Assembly: GCF_030009775.1 (NCBI RefSeq)
Contig: NZ_JASCTH010000025.1
Location: 111,821-175,820, forward strand
Direction: 5' to 3'
DNA: 64,000 nt
Origin: Actinoplanes sandaracinus
GTDB taxonomy: Bacteria > Actinomycetota > Actinomycetes > Mycobacteriales > Micromonosporaceae
Part shown: piece by piece, positions 41,539 to 50,837 of the stretch
Layout: each line of letters starts with the position of its first letter
Position numbering within the stretch: the stretch's first letter is position 1
Notes under the pieces: model-generated
Databases searched by the model: none
What the model was told of the DNA's origin: nothing
Seen by the model: the letters and a program-made list of their open reading frames with translations, nothing else
Made by a program: the position numbers and the translations under genes

Positions 41539-43173
41539 TTGAAGCCCGCATATAGAGCGGCGACTGCCCTCCTGCTCGGCCTCACCCTGACCGCCTGCTC
41601 GGGCGGCCAGGAGACCGGGCAGACCGGCACGCCGACGATCGAACTCGTCGAGACCACCCCCGCCGCGACCGGCGACGTCGAGAAGGTCACCTGGGCGTTG
41701 CCCTCGGGCGAGCCCGCCTCGCTCGACCCGGCCCGCACCGGCGACTACTCCGCCAACACGGTCGGCACCAACCTGTGCGAGAGCCTGTTGCGCCTGGAGA
41801 CCGACTTCTCCACCAGCCCGGGGCTGGCGACCTCGGTCGTGCAGAAGGACCCCGTCACCGTGGTGATCACCGTCCGCGGCGGGGTCACCTTCTGGGACGG
41901 CAGCCCGCTGACCGCCGATGACGTCGTCTACAGCCTGTCGCGCCACAGGGACCCCACGCTGGCCTCGTACGCGGCGCACGTCTTCGCCGGTGTCGCGTCG
42001 ATCGACCGGACCGGGGACCTCGAGGTCACCGTCCGGTTCAAGACCCCGGACGTGCAGTTCATCCCAGACATGGCCGGGGTGCCCGGCGCGATCGTGCAGA
42101 AGGCGTTCGCGACGAAGGCCGGCCAGGGCTTCGGCACCGCGAGCGGCGGTTTGATGTGCACCGGCCCGTTCAAGCTGGACGGCTGGCAGAACGGCCAGAG
42201 GATCAGCGTGCGGCGCAACGACACCTACTGGGACACCACCCGCAAGGCGCGCGCCGCGGCCTTCGACTTCGTTCCGCTCACCGATCACAGCACGCTGACC
42301 AGCGCTCTTCTCGCCGGCGAGGTCGACGGCGTCTACGGCGCGCCGGTCGGCAGCATCGCCGCGCTGCAGCGGTCCGGCACGGGCACGCTGTACTTCGGCC
42401 CCAGCACCGAGACGTTCAGCCTCGGCGCGGTCGCCGCCGACGGCCCGATCGCCGACCCGCGCATCCGGCAGGCCCTCGACCTGGCGATCGACAAGGCCGC
42501 TTACGTGACCAGCGTGCTCAAGGGAGCCGGCCGGCCGCTCAAGACCTTCACCCCGCCGCTGGCCTGGCAGGGCAGTCCGGCCAAGACGATCTACGACGCG
42601 GGGTACGCCGCACTCCCCGACACCTCCAAGGCCGATCTCGAGGCAGCCAAGAAGCTGGTGACCGAGGCCGCGCCGACCCGGACCGACCTGGTGATCGCGA
42701 CCCCGGCCGGTGACCAGTCCCTGCTGCAGACCGCCACCATCGCGCAGGCCGCCGCCCAGCAGATCGGCCTGACCGTCACCGTGAGGCAGTTGCAGCCGGC
42801 CGAGTTCGCCGGGCTCTTCTACGACCCCGGGCTGCGGCAGGGCATCGACCTGATCGCGACCACCGGTTACCTGGAGGTGCCGGGCGCGCTGTACTACGCG
42901 CCGGGATTCGTCCTCAAGGGCGCCCCGTTCAACTGGACCGGTTACGAGGATCCGGGCGTTACGGCGAACATCGTGGCGGCGGTCTCGGCGACCGACCCGG
43001 CCGTCTCGGCGGAGAGGTTCGTGGCCGCGCAGGCGGTCTACGGCCCGGCGAAACTCCAGATCACGCTGGCCGGCTCGCACAACCGCCTGTTCCTGAACAA
43101 GCGGATCACCGGTGCTCCGGCGTCGTTCTCCTACATCAGTTCGGCGTGGGCGGCACGGGTCGGCGCCCGATGA
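41539..43173 (+). CDS. ABC transporter substrate-binding lipoprotein (peptide/nickel, SBP family 5)
   Basis: A 544-residue lipoprotein. The TTG at 41539 follows AGGGGG; the signal peptide AYRAATALLLGLTLTAC ends in the lipobox cysteine. Family 5 features are SLDPARTGDYSANTVGTNLCESLL, FWDGSPLTADDVVYSLSR and DPRIRQALDLAIDKAAYV. Such proteins bind oligopeptides, nickel chelates, opines or other polar compounds outside the membrane. It is the first of five overlapping importer genes. Upstream DNA holds an ATTGACAAT element similar to one before the DUF3237 gene. Confidence 0.92.
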   Translation: MKPAYRAATALLLGLTLTACSGGQETGQTGTPTIELVETTPAATGDVEKVTWALPSGEPASLDPARTGDYSANTVGTNLCESLLRLETDFSTSPGLATSVVQKDPVTVVITVRGGVTFWDGSPLTADDVVYSLSRHRDPTLASYAAHVFAGVASIDRTGDLEVTVRFKTPDVQFIPDMAGVPGAIVQKAFATKAGQGFGTASGGLMCTGPFKLDGWQNGQRISVRRNDTYWDTTRKARAAAFDFVPLTDHSTLTSALLAGEVDGVYGAPVGSIAALQRSGTGTLYFGPSTETFSLGAVAADGPIADPRIRQALDLAIDKAAYVTSVLKGAGRPLKTFTPPLAWQGSPAKTIYDAGYAALPDTSKADLEAAKKLVTEAAPTRTDLVIATPAGDQSLLQTATIAQAAAQQIGLTVTVRQLQPAEFAGLFYDPGLRQGIDLIATTGYLEVPGALYYAPGFVLKGAPFNWTGYEDPGVTANIVAAVSATDPAVSAERFVAAQAVYGPAKLQITLAGSHNRLFLNKRITGAPASFSYISSAWAARVGAR

Positions 43174-44114
43174 TCGGGTTCGTCCTGCGCAAGCTCGCCG
43201 GGGTGGTGGCCACCGTCGCGGTGGCCAGCCTGGTCATCTTCGGCGCGCTGTACCTGGCGCCCGGGGACCCGGCGAGCCTGCTGGCCGGCGGCCAGCAGCC
43301 CAGCCCGGAGGCGCTGGCCGAGATTCGCGAGCGGTACCACCTCGACGACCCGTTCCCGGTGCGGTACCGGCACTGGCTGACCGGCCTGCTCAGCGGCGAC
43401 CCGGGCGCCTCGATGGTGTGGAAGGAACCGGTGACGGCACTGATCGGGGCGCGGATCGGGACCACGATGCTGCTGGTCGCGTACGCCTCGCTGGTGATCT
43501 TGACGGTGGGGGTGACCGCGGGTGTCGTCGCCGCCGTCGGTGGCCGCAAGGTGGACCAGGCTCTGACGGTGATCACGACGGTGCTGATGGCGGCCCCGGC
43601 GTTCGTCGCCGCGATCCTGCTGATCTGGGTCTTCGCGACCACGCTGTCGTGGTTCCCGGTCTACGGGTCCGGCAGCGGCTTCGTCGACCGGATCCACCAC
43701 CTGACACTCCCCGCGCTGGCGCTCAGCGGCGGCTATCTCGCCTACGTCAGCCGGATCACCCGCACCGAGGTCCGCGCCGAGCTGGCCTCCGACCACGTGG
43801 CCGCGGCCCGGGCGCGCGGGCTGCCGCGCTGGACCGTTCTGCGCCGGCATGTGCTGCGCAACGCCGCACCGCCGGTCGTCGCGGTCTCCGGGGTGACGGT
43901 GGCCGGGCTGTTCGCGGCGACCGCGGTGGCCGAGCAGGCGTTCGGGGTGAGCGGGCTCGGGTCGCTGCTGGTGCAGAGCGCGGCCCGGCAGGACCTGGTT
44001 GTGGTGCAGGCCCTGTCGCTGCTGCTGGTGACCGTGTTCGTGGTGGTGAACATGCTGGTCGACGTCTTGAACGCGGTTCTCGACCCACGGCTGGTGAGAG
44101 AGGGGGTGGCATGA
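43170..44114 (+). CDS. ABC transporter permease (DppB-like)
   Basis: A 314-residue permease with six membrane helices and the DppB layout: IGFVLRKLAGVVATVAVASLVIFGALYLAPGDPA at the N-terminus (its GDPA motif is at about residues 32-36), and the coupling-helix region TRTEVRAELASDHVAAARARGLPRWTVLRRHVLRNA in the second half, whose EAA-like loop contacts the ATPase. Its ATG overlaps the stop of the binding-protein gene (ATGA, 43170-43173). It works with the second permease and two ATPases encoded directly downstream. Confidence 0.92.
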   Translation: MIGFVLRKLAGVVATVAVASLVIFGALYLAPGDPASLLAGGQQPSPEALAEIRERYHLDDPFPVRYRHWLTGLLSGDPGASMVWKEPVTALIGARIGTTMLLVAYASLVILTVGVTAGVVAAVGGRKVDQALTVITTVLMAAPAFVAAILLIWVFATTLSWFPVYGSGSGFVDRIHHLTLPALALSGGYLAYVSRITRTEVRAELASDHVAAARARGLPRWTVLRRHVLRNAAPPVVAVSGVTVAGLFAATAVAEQAFGVSGLGSLLVQSAARQDLVVVQALSLLLVTVFVVVNMLVDVLNAVLDPRLVREGVA

Positions 44115-44908
44115 GGAGGTGGCTGGCTCCGGCCGTCTGCGTGCTCGTCGTGCTGGTGGCGTTGCTCGCGCCCTGGGTGGCGCCCTACGACCCGGACGCG
44201 CTGGACCCGCTCAACGCCTACGCGCCGGTCACGGCCCGGCACCCGCTCGGCACCGACGACCTGGGCCGTGACCTGTTGTCCCGGCTGATCCACGGTGCGC
44301 GGACCAGCCTGGCGGGACCGCTGATCGTGGTGCTGGCCGCGGGCGCCGTGGGCGCGACCGTCGCGATCAGCGCGGCCTGGTTCGGCGGCTGGTTCGACGC
44401 CCTGGTCTCCCGGGCCCTCGACGTGCTGTTCGCCTTTCCCGGTCTGGTCCTGGCGATCACCGTGGCCGCGCTGTTCGGCAGCGGCTTCGTCACCCCGGTG
44501 GTGGCGCTGTCATGTGCGTTCGTTCCGGTGATCGCGCGGGTGATGCGGGCCGCCGCACTGCGCGAACGCAACCTGCCCTATATCGAGGCGCTGCGGGTGC
44601 AGGGTTTCTCCGCCTGGCACATCTGCCTGCGTCATCTGGTGCCCAACCTGGCGCCACTGCTGATGGTGCAGGCCGCGATCGGCTTCGGGTACGCGATGAT
44701 CGATCTGGCCTCGATCTCGTTCCTCGGCCTCGGCCTGCAGCCACCGGCCGCCGACTGGGGCCTGATGATCGCCAACGGTCAGCCGTCCATCCTCGCGGGC
44801 TTCCCGCAGCAGTCCATCGCCGCCGCCGTCGCGGTGGTGATCACCGTGGTCGCCTTCACCGCCGTCGCGGAACGGCTGGCCACGCGCTTCTCCGGAGACG
44901 TGCGATGA
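44111..44908 (+). CDS. ABC transporter permease (DppC-like)
   Basis: A 265-residue permease beginning with a single helix and the PYDPDALDPLNAYAPVTARHPLGTDDLGRDLLSRLIHG signature (APxxxHPLGTDxxGRD core), typical of DppC/OppC. The cytoplasmic coupling loop is RNLPYIEALRVQGFSAWHICLRHLVPN, followed by ISFLGLGLQPPAADWG, another family hallmark. The ATG at 44111 overlaps the DppB-like stop (ATGA). It forms the heterodimeric channel with the previous gene product. Confidence 0.92.
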   Translation: MRRWLAPAVCVLVVLVALLAPWVAPYDPDALDPLNAYAPVTARHPLGTDDLGRDLLSRLIHGARTSLAGPLIVVLAAGAVGATVAISAAWFGGWFDALVSRALDVLFAFPGLVLAITVAALFGSGFVTPVVALSCAFVPVIARVMRAAALRERNLPYIEALRVQGFSAWHICLRHLVPNLAPLLMVQAAIGFGYAMIDLASISFLGLGLQPPAADWGLMIANGQPSILAGFPQQSIAAAVAVVITVVAFTAVAERLATRFSGDVR

Positions 44909-45840
44909 CGCTGCTGGAATTCGAGAACCTGAGGGTCAGCCTGGGGGACCGGCCCATCCTGAGGAACGTGACACTGTCGGTCGCGGCCGGGGAGGCGGTC
45001 GGCCTGGTGGGCGAGTCCGGCTCGGGCAAGTCGATGACGGTCAGATCGGTGGTCCGCCTGCTCCCGGAGGGGGCGGCCGTCACGGGGGCGGTCCGCTTCG
45101 AAGGCGCCGACATCGCCTCTCTCGGCGCCGCCGGGCTGCGCCGGATGAGGTCTCGGGACGTGGCCATGGTCTTCCAGGACCCGCGCGCGGTGGTCAATCC
45201 GGTCCGCACGGTCGGCGACTTCCTCACCGAGGTGCTGCGCGACCAGGGCGTCAACCGGGCTGACGCCCTGAGGAAGGCCGCCGGGTCACTGTCCGAGGTC
45301 GGCGTCGACGACGCCTCGCGCAGGCTCGCTCAGCGGCCGTACGAACTGAGCGGCGGCCTGCTTCAGCGGGTGGTGATCGCGGCGGCTCTCCTGACCGAGC
45401 CGAAGCTGATCCTGGCCGACGAGCCGACCACCGCCCTGGACGTGACCACGCAGGAGGAGGTGGTGGCGATCCTCGACGAGCAGCGCCGCCGGCGTTCGGT
45501 CGCCCTGATGTTCATCACGCACGACCTGGAACTGGCCGCCGCGGTCTGTGACCGGATCGCCGTCATGTACGCGGGTGAGATCGTCGAGATCCTCCCGGCG
45601 GACCGGCTGCACACCGAGGCCCGGCACCCGTACACGCGGGCCCTGCTCGGGTCCCGCCCCGGCACGGTCCCGCCCGGGCAGCGCCTGCGGACCGTGCCCG
45701 GCGTCCCGCAGTCCGCGCTGACCGCCCCGCCCGGGTGCGTCTTCGCCGACCGCTGCCCGCACGCCGAGGACCGCTGCCGGGACACCCGTCCGGCGTTCCG
45801 TGGCTCGGCCGCCTGTCACCTGCTGGAGGAGGTCCGTTGA
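44905..45840 (+). CDS. ABC transporter ATP-binding protein (DppD-like)
   Basis: A 311-residue ATPase. Walker A is GESGSGKS, the Q loop is MVFQDP, the signature is ELSGGLLQR, Walker B is LILADEPTTALD and the H loop is FITHDLE. The C-terminal OppD-type extension holds a cysteine-containing motif (GCVFADRCPHAEDRC) that in relatives binds an iron-sulphur cluster or metal. It starts in an ATGA overlap with the DppC-like gene and ends in TGATG with the next ATPase. Confidence 0.93.
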   Translation: MTLLEFENLRVSLGDRPILRNVTLSVAAGEAVGLVGESGSGKSMTVRSVVRLLPEGAAVTGAVRFEGADIASLGAAGLRRMRSRDVAMVFQDPRAVVNPVRTVGDFLTEVLRDQGVNRADALRKAAGSLSEVGVDDASRRLAQRPYELSGGLLQRVVIAAALLTEPKLILADEPTTALDVTTQEEVVAILDEQRRRRSVALMFITHDLELAAAVCDRIAVMYAGEIVEILPADRLHTEARHPYTRALLGSRPGTVPPGQRLRTVPGVPQSALTAPPGCVFADRCPHAEDRCRDTRPAFRGSAACHLLEEVR

Positions 45841-46553
45841 TGCTGGAGGTTCGTGACCTGCGCAAGGAGTTCAAGGGTGTCGTCGCCGTGGACGGGGTCA
45901 GCTTCCGTGTCGCGGCCGGCGGCTCGCTGGCCGTGGTCGGTGAGTCCGGCTCCGGCAAGACGACCTGCGCCCGGATCGTCACCGGCCTCACGAAGGCCAC
46001 CTCCGGGACGGTCGTCCTGAACGGCAGCGTCCAGATGGTGTTCCAGGACCCGTACCAGAGCCTCGATCGTCGCCAGACGGTCCGCGGCTGTCTCGCCGAG
46101 GTCCTCGCCCATCACCGCAAGGACAGGTCCCGGATCGGGGAGCTGCTCGACCTCGTCGGCCTGGACCGGGCGCTCGGTGAGGCCCTGCCCCGGCACCTGT
46201 CCGGCGGGCAGCGGCAGCGGGTGGCGATCGCCCGCGCGCTCGCCGCCGAGCCGCGACTGCTGGTGCTGGACGAGGCGGTGGCCGCCCTGGACGTGTCGAT
46301 CCAGGCGCAGATCCTGAACCTGCTGGTGGACGCCCGGGCCGCCACCGGTGTGGCCTACCTGTTCATCACGCACGACCTGTCGGTGGTGCGGCACGTGTGC
46401 GAGGACGTCGTGGTGATGTCGCGGGGGCGGGTGGTGGAGGCCGGGCCGGTGGAGAGGGTGCTGCACCGGCCGGACCACGAGTACACCCGCCGGCTGGTCG
46501 CGTCGGTGCCGCGGCCCGGCTGGGTCCCGTCCCGGGCGGTCAGTCGTGGCTGA
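45840..46553 (+). CDS. ABC transporter ATP-binding protein (DppF-like), short form
   Basis: A 237-residue ATPase with Walker A GESGSGKT, MVFQDPYQSLD, signature HLSGGQRQR, Walker B LLVLDEAVAALD and FITHDLS. The Walker B proline found in most relatives is Ala here. It is shorter than typical DppF because the C-terminal extension is missing, so the DppD-like partner must provide that part. It shares one base with the previous stop (TGATG). Its 3' end overlaps the convergent TetR gene by 14 bp. Confidence 0.92.
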   Translation: MLEVRDLRKEFKGVVAVDGVSFRVAAGGSLAVVGESGSGKTTCARIVTGLTKATSGTVVLNGSVQMVFQDPYQSLDRRQTVRGCLAEVLAHHRKDRSRIGELLDLVGLDRALGEALPRHLSGGQRQRVAIARALAAEPRLLVLDEAVAALDVSIQAQILNLLVDARAATGVAYLFITHDLSVVRHVCEDVVVMSRGRVVEAGPVERVLHRPDHEYTRRLVASVPRPGWVPSRAVSRG

Positions 46554-47127
46554 GCCGCTCCAGCAGGGCCTCGGCCGCGGCCCGGACCAGCCCGCCCGAG
46601 GCGGCCGGAAGCTGGAACTCGGCCATCATCGAGTTGCCCATCGCCAGGCACCACAGCCCGTACGCGGTGGTGCGCCGGGCGCCCGGCGACGCGGCCGGGT
46701 GCTCGGCGGCGACCGCGTCCTCGACCGCCTGCACCGCGGACGTGTAGTGGACCTGCATGGTGGCCCGGATGCCGTCGTCGGCGATGCCCGCGGTGATCAG
46801 CTCGCGGATCACCGCGTCATCGTCGCTGATCGGCAGGAACCCGCTGCTGAACAGGTAGTCCATCACGATCGGCAGCTTCTCCCGGTCGGCGGCCGCGGCG
46901 ATCTTGCGGATGAACTCGGCCTCGTACCCGGTGTAGAGCCAGGTGGTGAACTTGCGGAGCAACTCGTCCCGGTTGCCGACGTAGTGCCGGATGTGGCTGC
47001 GGCTCAGCCCGGACTCCTCGGAGACCCGTTCCAAGGTCGTCCCGGCGAGACCGTGCTTCTGCAGGCAGCGTCCCGTGGCCCGCATGATCTGCTCGGTCCG
47101 CTCCGCGGCCATGCTCGGGCGTCCCAT
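46540..47127 (-). CDS. TetR family transcriptional regulator
   Basis: A 195-residue regulator with an N-terminal helix-turn-helix (TEQIMRATGRCLQKHGLAGTTLERVSEESGLSRSHIRHYVGNRDELL in outline; recognition helix SRSHIRHYVG) and a BetI-like C-terminal domain ending EAEHP... LLERL. The ATG at 47127 (MGRPSMAAERT) has GGGAG upstream; longer in-frame starts have none. It is divergent from the DUF3237 gene (133-bp gap) and overlaps the end of the importer operon, so it is the obvious candidate repressor for both. Confidence 0.9.
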   Translation of the reverse strand: MGRPSMAAERTEQIMRATGRCLQKHGLAGTTLERVSEESGLSRSHIRHYVGNRDELLRKFTTWLYTGYEAEFIRKIAAAADREKLPIVMDYLFSSGFLPISDDDAVIRELITAGIADDGIRATMQVHYTSAVQAVEDAVAAEHPAASPGARRTTAYGLWCLAMGNSMMAEFQLPAASGGLVRAAAEALLERLSHD

Positions 47128-47260
47128 CCCGGCTCCCCTCCCTCGGCGCCCGCGTGTGCGCGCGACGTCCGCGTGTGGCGTCCGGGCGCGTATCGCACGC
47201 CGGCTCACCCGGGCCTCAGCCTAATTGATTGTCATTGCGGAAAAGAAAATGAGGAGCGCC

Positions 47261-47725
47261 ATGCCTGAGTTGCCCGATCCCCGGCTCGTCTTCGCCTTCG
47301 AGGCCCGGGTCGACGTCGCCGAGACCCTGCACGTGGGACGCGGTCCGGACGAGGTGCTGATGTTCACCCCGATCACCGGCGGCACCGTGGACGGTCCGCG
47401 CCTGACGGGCCGGGTCCTCGCCGGTGGCGGGGACTGGTCGACCACGCGCGGTCAGGTCACCGAACTGGACGCGCGCTATCTGCTGCGGGCCGACGACGGG
47501 TCGGTGATCGACATCCACAACCGCGGGTTCTGGCGGGCCACGGCCGAGATCGACGCCCGGGTCGAGGCGGGGGAGGACCTCCCGGAGACCGAGTACTACT
47601 ACCGGACCAGCGCGGTGTTCCGTACCGACGCGCCCGCCCACCGGTGGCTCACCGAGTCGGTCTTCGTGGGCCTGGCCCGCGGCGAGAACGGCCAGGTCTG
47701 CATCCGCTTCTTCGAACTCCTCTGA
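47261..47725 (+). CDS. DUF3237 family protein
   Basis: A 154-residue beta-barrel-like protein with DUF3237 features: LVFAFEARVDVAETLHVG near the start, GGTVDGPRLTGRVLAGGGDW, and RTSAVFRTDAPAHRWLTESVFVGLA toward the end. The family has no assigned function but often sits with aromatic or steroid degradation genes. ATG 47261 is preceded by AGGAG; two in-frame starts (47225, 47249) lie further upstream. The upstream AT-rich patch contains ATTGTCATT (47228-47236). It is the first gene of the hydrolase-amidase block. Confidence 0.88.
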   Translation: MPELPDPRLVFAFEARVDVAETLHVGRGPDEVLMFTPITGGTVDGPRLTGRVLAGGGDWSTTRGQVTELDARYLLRADDGSVIDIHNRGFWRATAEIDARVEAGEDLPETEYYYRTSAVFRTDAPAHRWLTESVFVGLARGENGQVCIRFFELL

Positions 47726-47739
47726 AAGGCGGCCCTGAC

Positions 47740-49398
47740 ATGACCGTCTCGGTACAACGGACGGGCCCCGGGCCGCTCTCCCCGGACGCCGTCCAGCACA
47801 TGGTCCGGATGCGTGACGGGGTGCATCTCGCCACCGATGTCTATCTGCCGCCCGGCGACGTCACGCCCGGGCCGACCATCCTCACCCGGCTGCCGTACGA
47901 CAAGTGCGGCGAGTACACCTTCATGCCGCGGATCGCCGCGTACTTCACCGCGCGCGGCTACCGGATGGTCGTGCAGGACGTGCGCGGGAAGTTCCGCTCC
48001 GAGGGGGAGACCCTGCTCTTCGTCAACGAGGCCTACGACGGCTACGACACCCTGGAATGGGTGATCAACCAGCCGTGGTCGGACGGGGTCGCCGGGATGT
48101 GGGGCGACTCCTACTACGGCTACACCCAGTGGGCCGCGGCGTCGACCGGGCACCGGGCGCTCAAGGCGATGGTGCCCCGGGTCACCGGCACTCGCCTCGG
48201 CGAACTGCCGGTCCCGGTCCCCGGGCAGCGCACCCATGACGTGGAGATGTCGGTGCACCGGTTCTATCCGCTGTCGATGTTCCACGACCGGGACATCCTG
48301 GACTGGGAGATCGACTGGACGCGGCGGCCCCTCGCCGCGCAGGTCGAGGAGTTCTTCACCGCCGTCGGCAGCCGGTCGGCGTCGTACGACCTGTGGTTCC
48401 CGCATCCGGTCAGCCTGCGCCGCTTCCCGGCCGGGAGCCCGTTCGACGCCCCCGCCGTGCCGGTGCTGATGACCATCGGGTGGTGGGACAACTGCGCGCC
48501 CTGGCAGTGGTCCGACCATCGCGAGCTGCGACGCCGGCCGGGCTGGGCGCGCAACGAGTACCTGCTGCTCGAAGCGATCGACCACGAGAACACCAGCCAC
48601 TTCTCGGCCGGCGAGCCGGCCACGGTGGAGACCATGGCGGCGCGCTATCTCGACCCGGCGATCGAGTTCTTCGACGTGTTCCTGCGGGGCCGGGACACCG
48701 ACATCCCTCGCGTGCGGTGGCAGCTCGCCAACTCCGGCGATCCGTCGCTGCGGGCCGCCGCGGCCTGGCCACTGCCGGAGGCGTACGAGATGGTCTGGCG
48801 GCCTTCCGGTGCCGAGGCGGCGGTGCGCGGCGTGCCCGGCGGGACCCTCGCCGTGGCGCCGGACGTCGCCTCCGCGACCGCGCCGGAGATCGCGAGCTGG
48901 ACGCACGACGCCGCCGACCCGGTGCCCTCGCCGGTGATCGATCCGTTCGCGTTCCTGCGGGAGTTCCCCGATGAGCGTCATCTCGCCGATCGCCCCGACG
49001 TGCTGGTCTTCACCGCGCCCGCCGGGGCCGTGCCGCTCGACCTGGCCGGCCCGATCCGCCTGGACGCCGTCGCCGGCTCCGACGGGCCGGAGATGGACCT
49101 GTTCGCCCGGCTGCTCGACGTCGCGCCCGACGGCACGGCCCGGCTGATCGCCCGTGGCCAGCAGACCATCCCGCACCCGGGCGACGCCGTCGCCGTGACG
49201 ATCGATCTCGGTCAGACCGGGTACCGGCTGCCGGCCGGGCACGCCCTGCGCCTCACCGTGGCCAGTTCCGACGCGCCCGAGTTCGTGCCCGCCCCCGGCA
49301 CCGGCGAGCACCGTTGGCTGGCCGCCGGGACCCGCCCCAACCGCCAGCGGCTGGACCTGGCCGCCACCCGTCTGACCTGCACTGTTCTGCCCTCATGA
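47740..49398 (+). CDS. CocE/NonD family serine hydrolase (X-Pro dipeptidyl-peptidase S15 type)
   Basis: A 552-residue enzyme. The S15 catalytic domain opens with RMRDGVHLATDVYLPPG, has VVQDVRGKFRSEG and the nucleophile in GMWGDSYYGYTQW (G-x-S-x-x-G). The acid and histidine follow in the TIGWWDN and DHENTSHF regions. The C-terminal jelly-roll (X-Pro C) domain covers about 300-552. Relatives cleave cocaine, acyl esters or amino-acid esters. It lies 14 bp after DUF3237 and 13 bp before an amidase, so it probably opens an ester in the same imported substrate (inference). Confidence 0.92.
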   Translation: MTVSVQRTGPGPLSPDAVQHMVRMRDGVHLATDVYLPPGDVTPGPTILTRLPYDKCGEYTFMPRIAAYFTARGYRMVVQDVRGKFRSEGETLLFVNEAYDGYDTLEWVINQPWSDGVAGMWGDSYYGYTQWAAASTGHRALKAMVPRVTGTRLGELPVPVPGQRTHDVEMSVHRFYPLSMFHDRDILDWEIDWTRRPLAAQVEEFFTAVGSRSASYDLWFPHPVSLRRFPAGSPFDAPAVPVLMTIGWWDNCAPWQWSDHRELRRRPGWARNEYLLLEAIDHENTSHFSAGEPATVETMAARYLDPAIEFFDVFLRGRDTDIPRVRWQLANSGDPSLRAAAAWPLPEAYEMVWRPSGAEAAVRGVPGGTLAVAPDVASATAPEIASWTHDAADPVPSPVIDPFAFLREFPDERHLADRPDVLVFTAPAGAVPLDLAGPIRLDAVAGSDGPEMDLFARLLDVAPDGTARLIARGQQTIPHPGDAVAVTIDLGQTGYRLPAGHALRLTVASSDAPEFVPAPGTGEHRWLAAGTRPNRQRLDLAATRLTCTVLPS

Positions 49399-49411
49399 AA
49401 AGGACCGCCTG

Positions 49412-50827
49412 ATGGACGTCACCGAACTCACCGCCACCGGGATCGCCGCCGGGGTGCGCGGCGGCCGCTTCACCGCGACCGCGGTCGTGGAAGCCCATCT
49501 GGCCCGCATCGCCGAGGTGAACCCACGGGTCAACGCCGTGACCGTGGTCCTCGCCGACAAGGCCCGGGAGACGGCCGCCGCCGTCGATGCCCGCATCGCG
49601 GCGGGGGAGGAGCCCGGCCCGCTGGCCGGCGTGCCGATCACCGTGAAGGAGAACATCGACCTGACCTGGTCGGCGACCACCTCCGGCCTGACGTTCGCCG
49701 CCGGCCACGTGCCGCAGGCCAACGCCACGTTCGTGGACCGGCTCCTGGCGGCCGGCGCGATCCCGGTCGGGCGCGGGAACATGCCCGACATCGGGCTGCG
49801 CTGGGACACCGACAACGACCTGTTCGGGCGGACCCGGAACCCGTGGAACCCGGCCCGCGTCCCCGGCGGCTCCAGTGGCGGCGACGCGGTCGCGGTCGCC
49901 ACCGGCATGGCGGCCGCCGGCCTCGGCAACGACTACGGCGGTTCGCTGCGGCTGCCGGCCCACGCCGCCGGGATCACCGCGCTGCGGCCGTCCGCGGGCC
50001 GGGTGGCCGCGCCGGGCCGTGGCGCCGAACCGCTGCCGCTGTCGATTCAGCACATGGCGGTGAACGGGCCGCTCGCCCGGTCGGTGGCCGACCTCGACCT
50101 GATCTTCGGCCTGATGCACGGCGCCGACGACCACGACCCGCTGTCGGTGAGCATCCCGCACCCGTCCGGCTACGACGGCCCGCGCCGCGTCGCGGTCACC
50201 GTCGACCCGGCCGGCTGGGGCGAGGTGGACCCGGCGGTGATCGCCGCGGTCCGCTCGGCCGCCGGCGCCCTCGCCGCCGCGGGCTGGGAGGTCGAGGAGG
50301 TGGAGCCGCCGGCCGTGGACCGCTGCGCCACCCTCTGGCGTCAGCTGTCGTCGACCGAGAACGCGCCGATGCTGCTCACCCCGGGCGTCTTCCCCGGCCC
50401 GCTCTCCGCGGGCACGGTCGAATACTTCCGGGACAACATCGCCGGCGTCGAGCTGCTCGACACGTCGGCCGCCTATCAGAGCGCGTGGGCGGAACGGTTC
50501 GTGCACGCCGCGGCCTGGCGCGCGTTCCACGCCCGCTATCCGATCGTGCTCGGCCCGGTCACCACGCGGCCGATGCCGGAGATCGGCTTCGATCTGAGCG
50601 GCCCGGCCGCCGCCACCGCGCTGTGGAGGGCGTACCGCCTGCTGGTGACCGTCAACTTCCTCGGCCTTCCGGCGGTCGCCGTCCCGACCGGCGTCTCCGG
50701 CCGCCGCCCGCTGGGCGTCCAGGTCATCGCGGGCCTGCACCGCGAACACACCGCGCTGGCCGCGGCCCGCGACATCGAGGCGGCCTTCGCGCCGATCACC
50801 CCGATCCGCCCCCTGACCGTCGCCTGA
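49412..50827 (+). CDS. Amidase signature family enzyme
   Basis: A 471-residue hydrolase with the Ser-cisSer-Lys triad: Lys in ITVKENIDL, the cis-Ser in PGGSSGGDAVAVA, and the nucleophile Ser in GNDYGGSLRLPA. The second serine motif varies slightly from the usual GSDTGGSIR but keeps GGS. Family members hydrolyse aliphatic or aromatic amides, or act in carbamoyl metabolism. The ATG at 49412 follows AAAGGA. It is cotranscribed with the CocE/NonD gene. Its end meets the convergent MarR gene at the palindrome CGCTCAGCTGAGCG. Confidence 0.93.
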   Translation: MDVTELTATGIAAGVRGGRFTATAVVEAHLARIAEVNPRVNAVTVVLADKARETAAAVDARIAAGEEPGPLAGVPITVKENIDLTWSATTSGLTFAAGHVPQANATFVDRLLAAGAIPVGRGNMPDIGLRWDTDNDLFGRTRNPWNPARVPGGSSGGDAVAVATGMAAAGLGNDYGGSLRLPAHAAGITALRPSAGRVAAPGRGAEPLPLSIQHMAVNGPLARSVADLDLIFGLMHGADDHDPLSVSIPHPSGYDGPRRVAVTVDPAGWGEVDPAVIAAVRSAAGALAAAGWEVEEVEPPAVDRCATLWRQLSSTENAPMLLTPGVFPGPLSAGTVEYFRDNIAGVELLDTSAAYQSAWAERFVHAAAWRAFHARYPIVLGPVTTRPMPEIGFDLSGPAAATALWRAYRLLVTVNFLGLPAVAVPTGVSGRRPLGVQVIAGLHREHTALAAARDIEAAFAPITPIRPLTVA

Positions 50828-50837
50828 CCGGTGCCGC

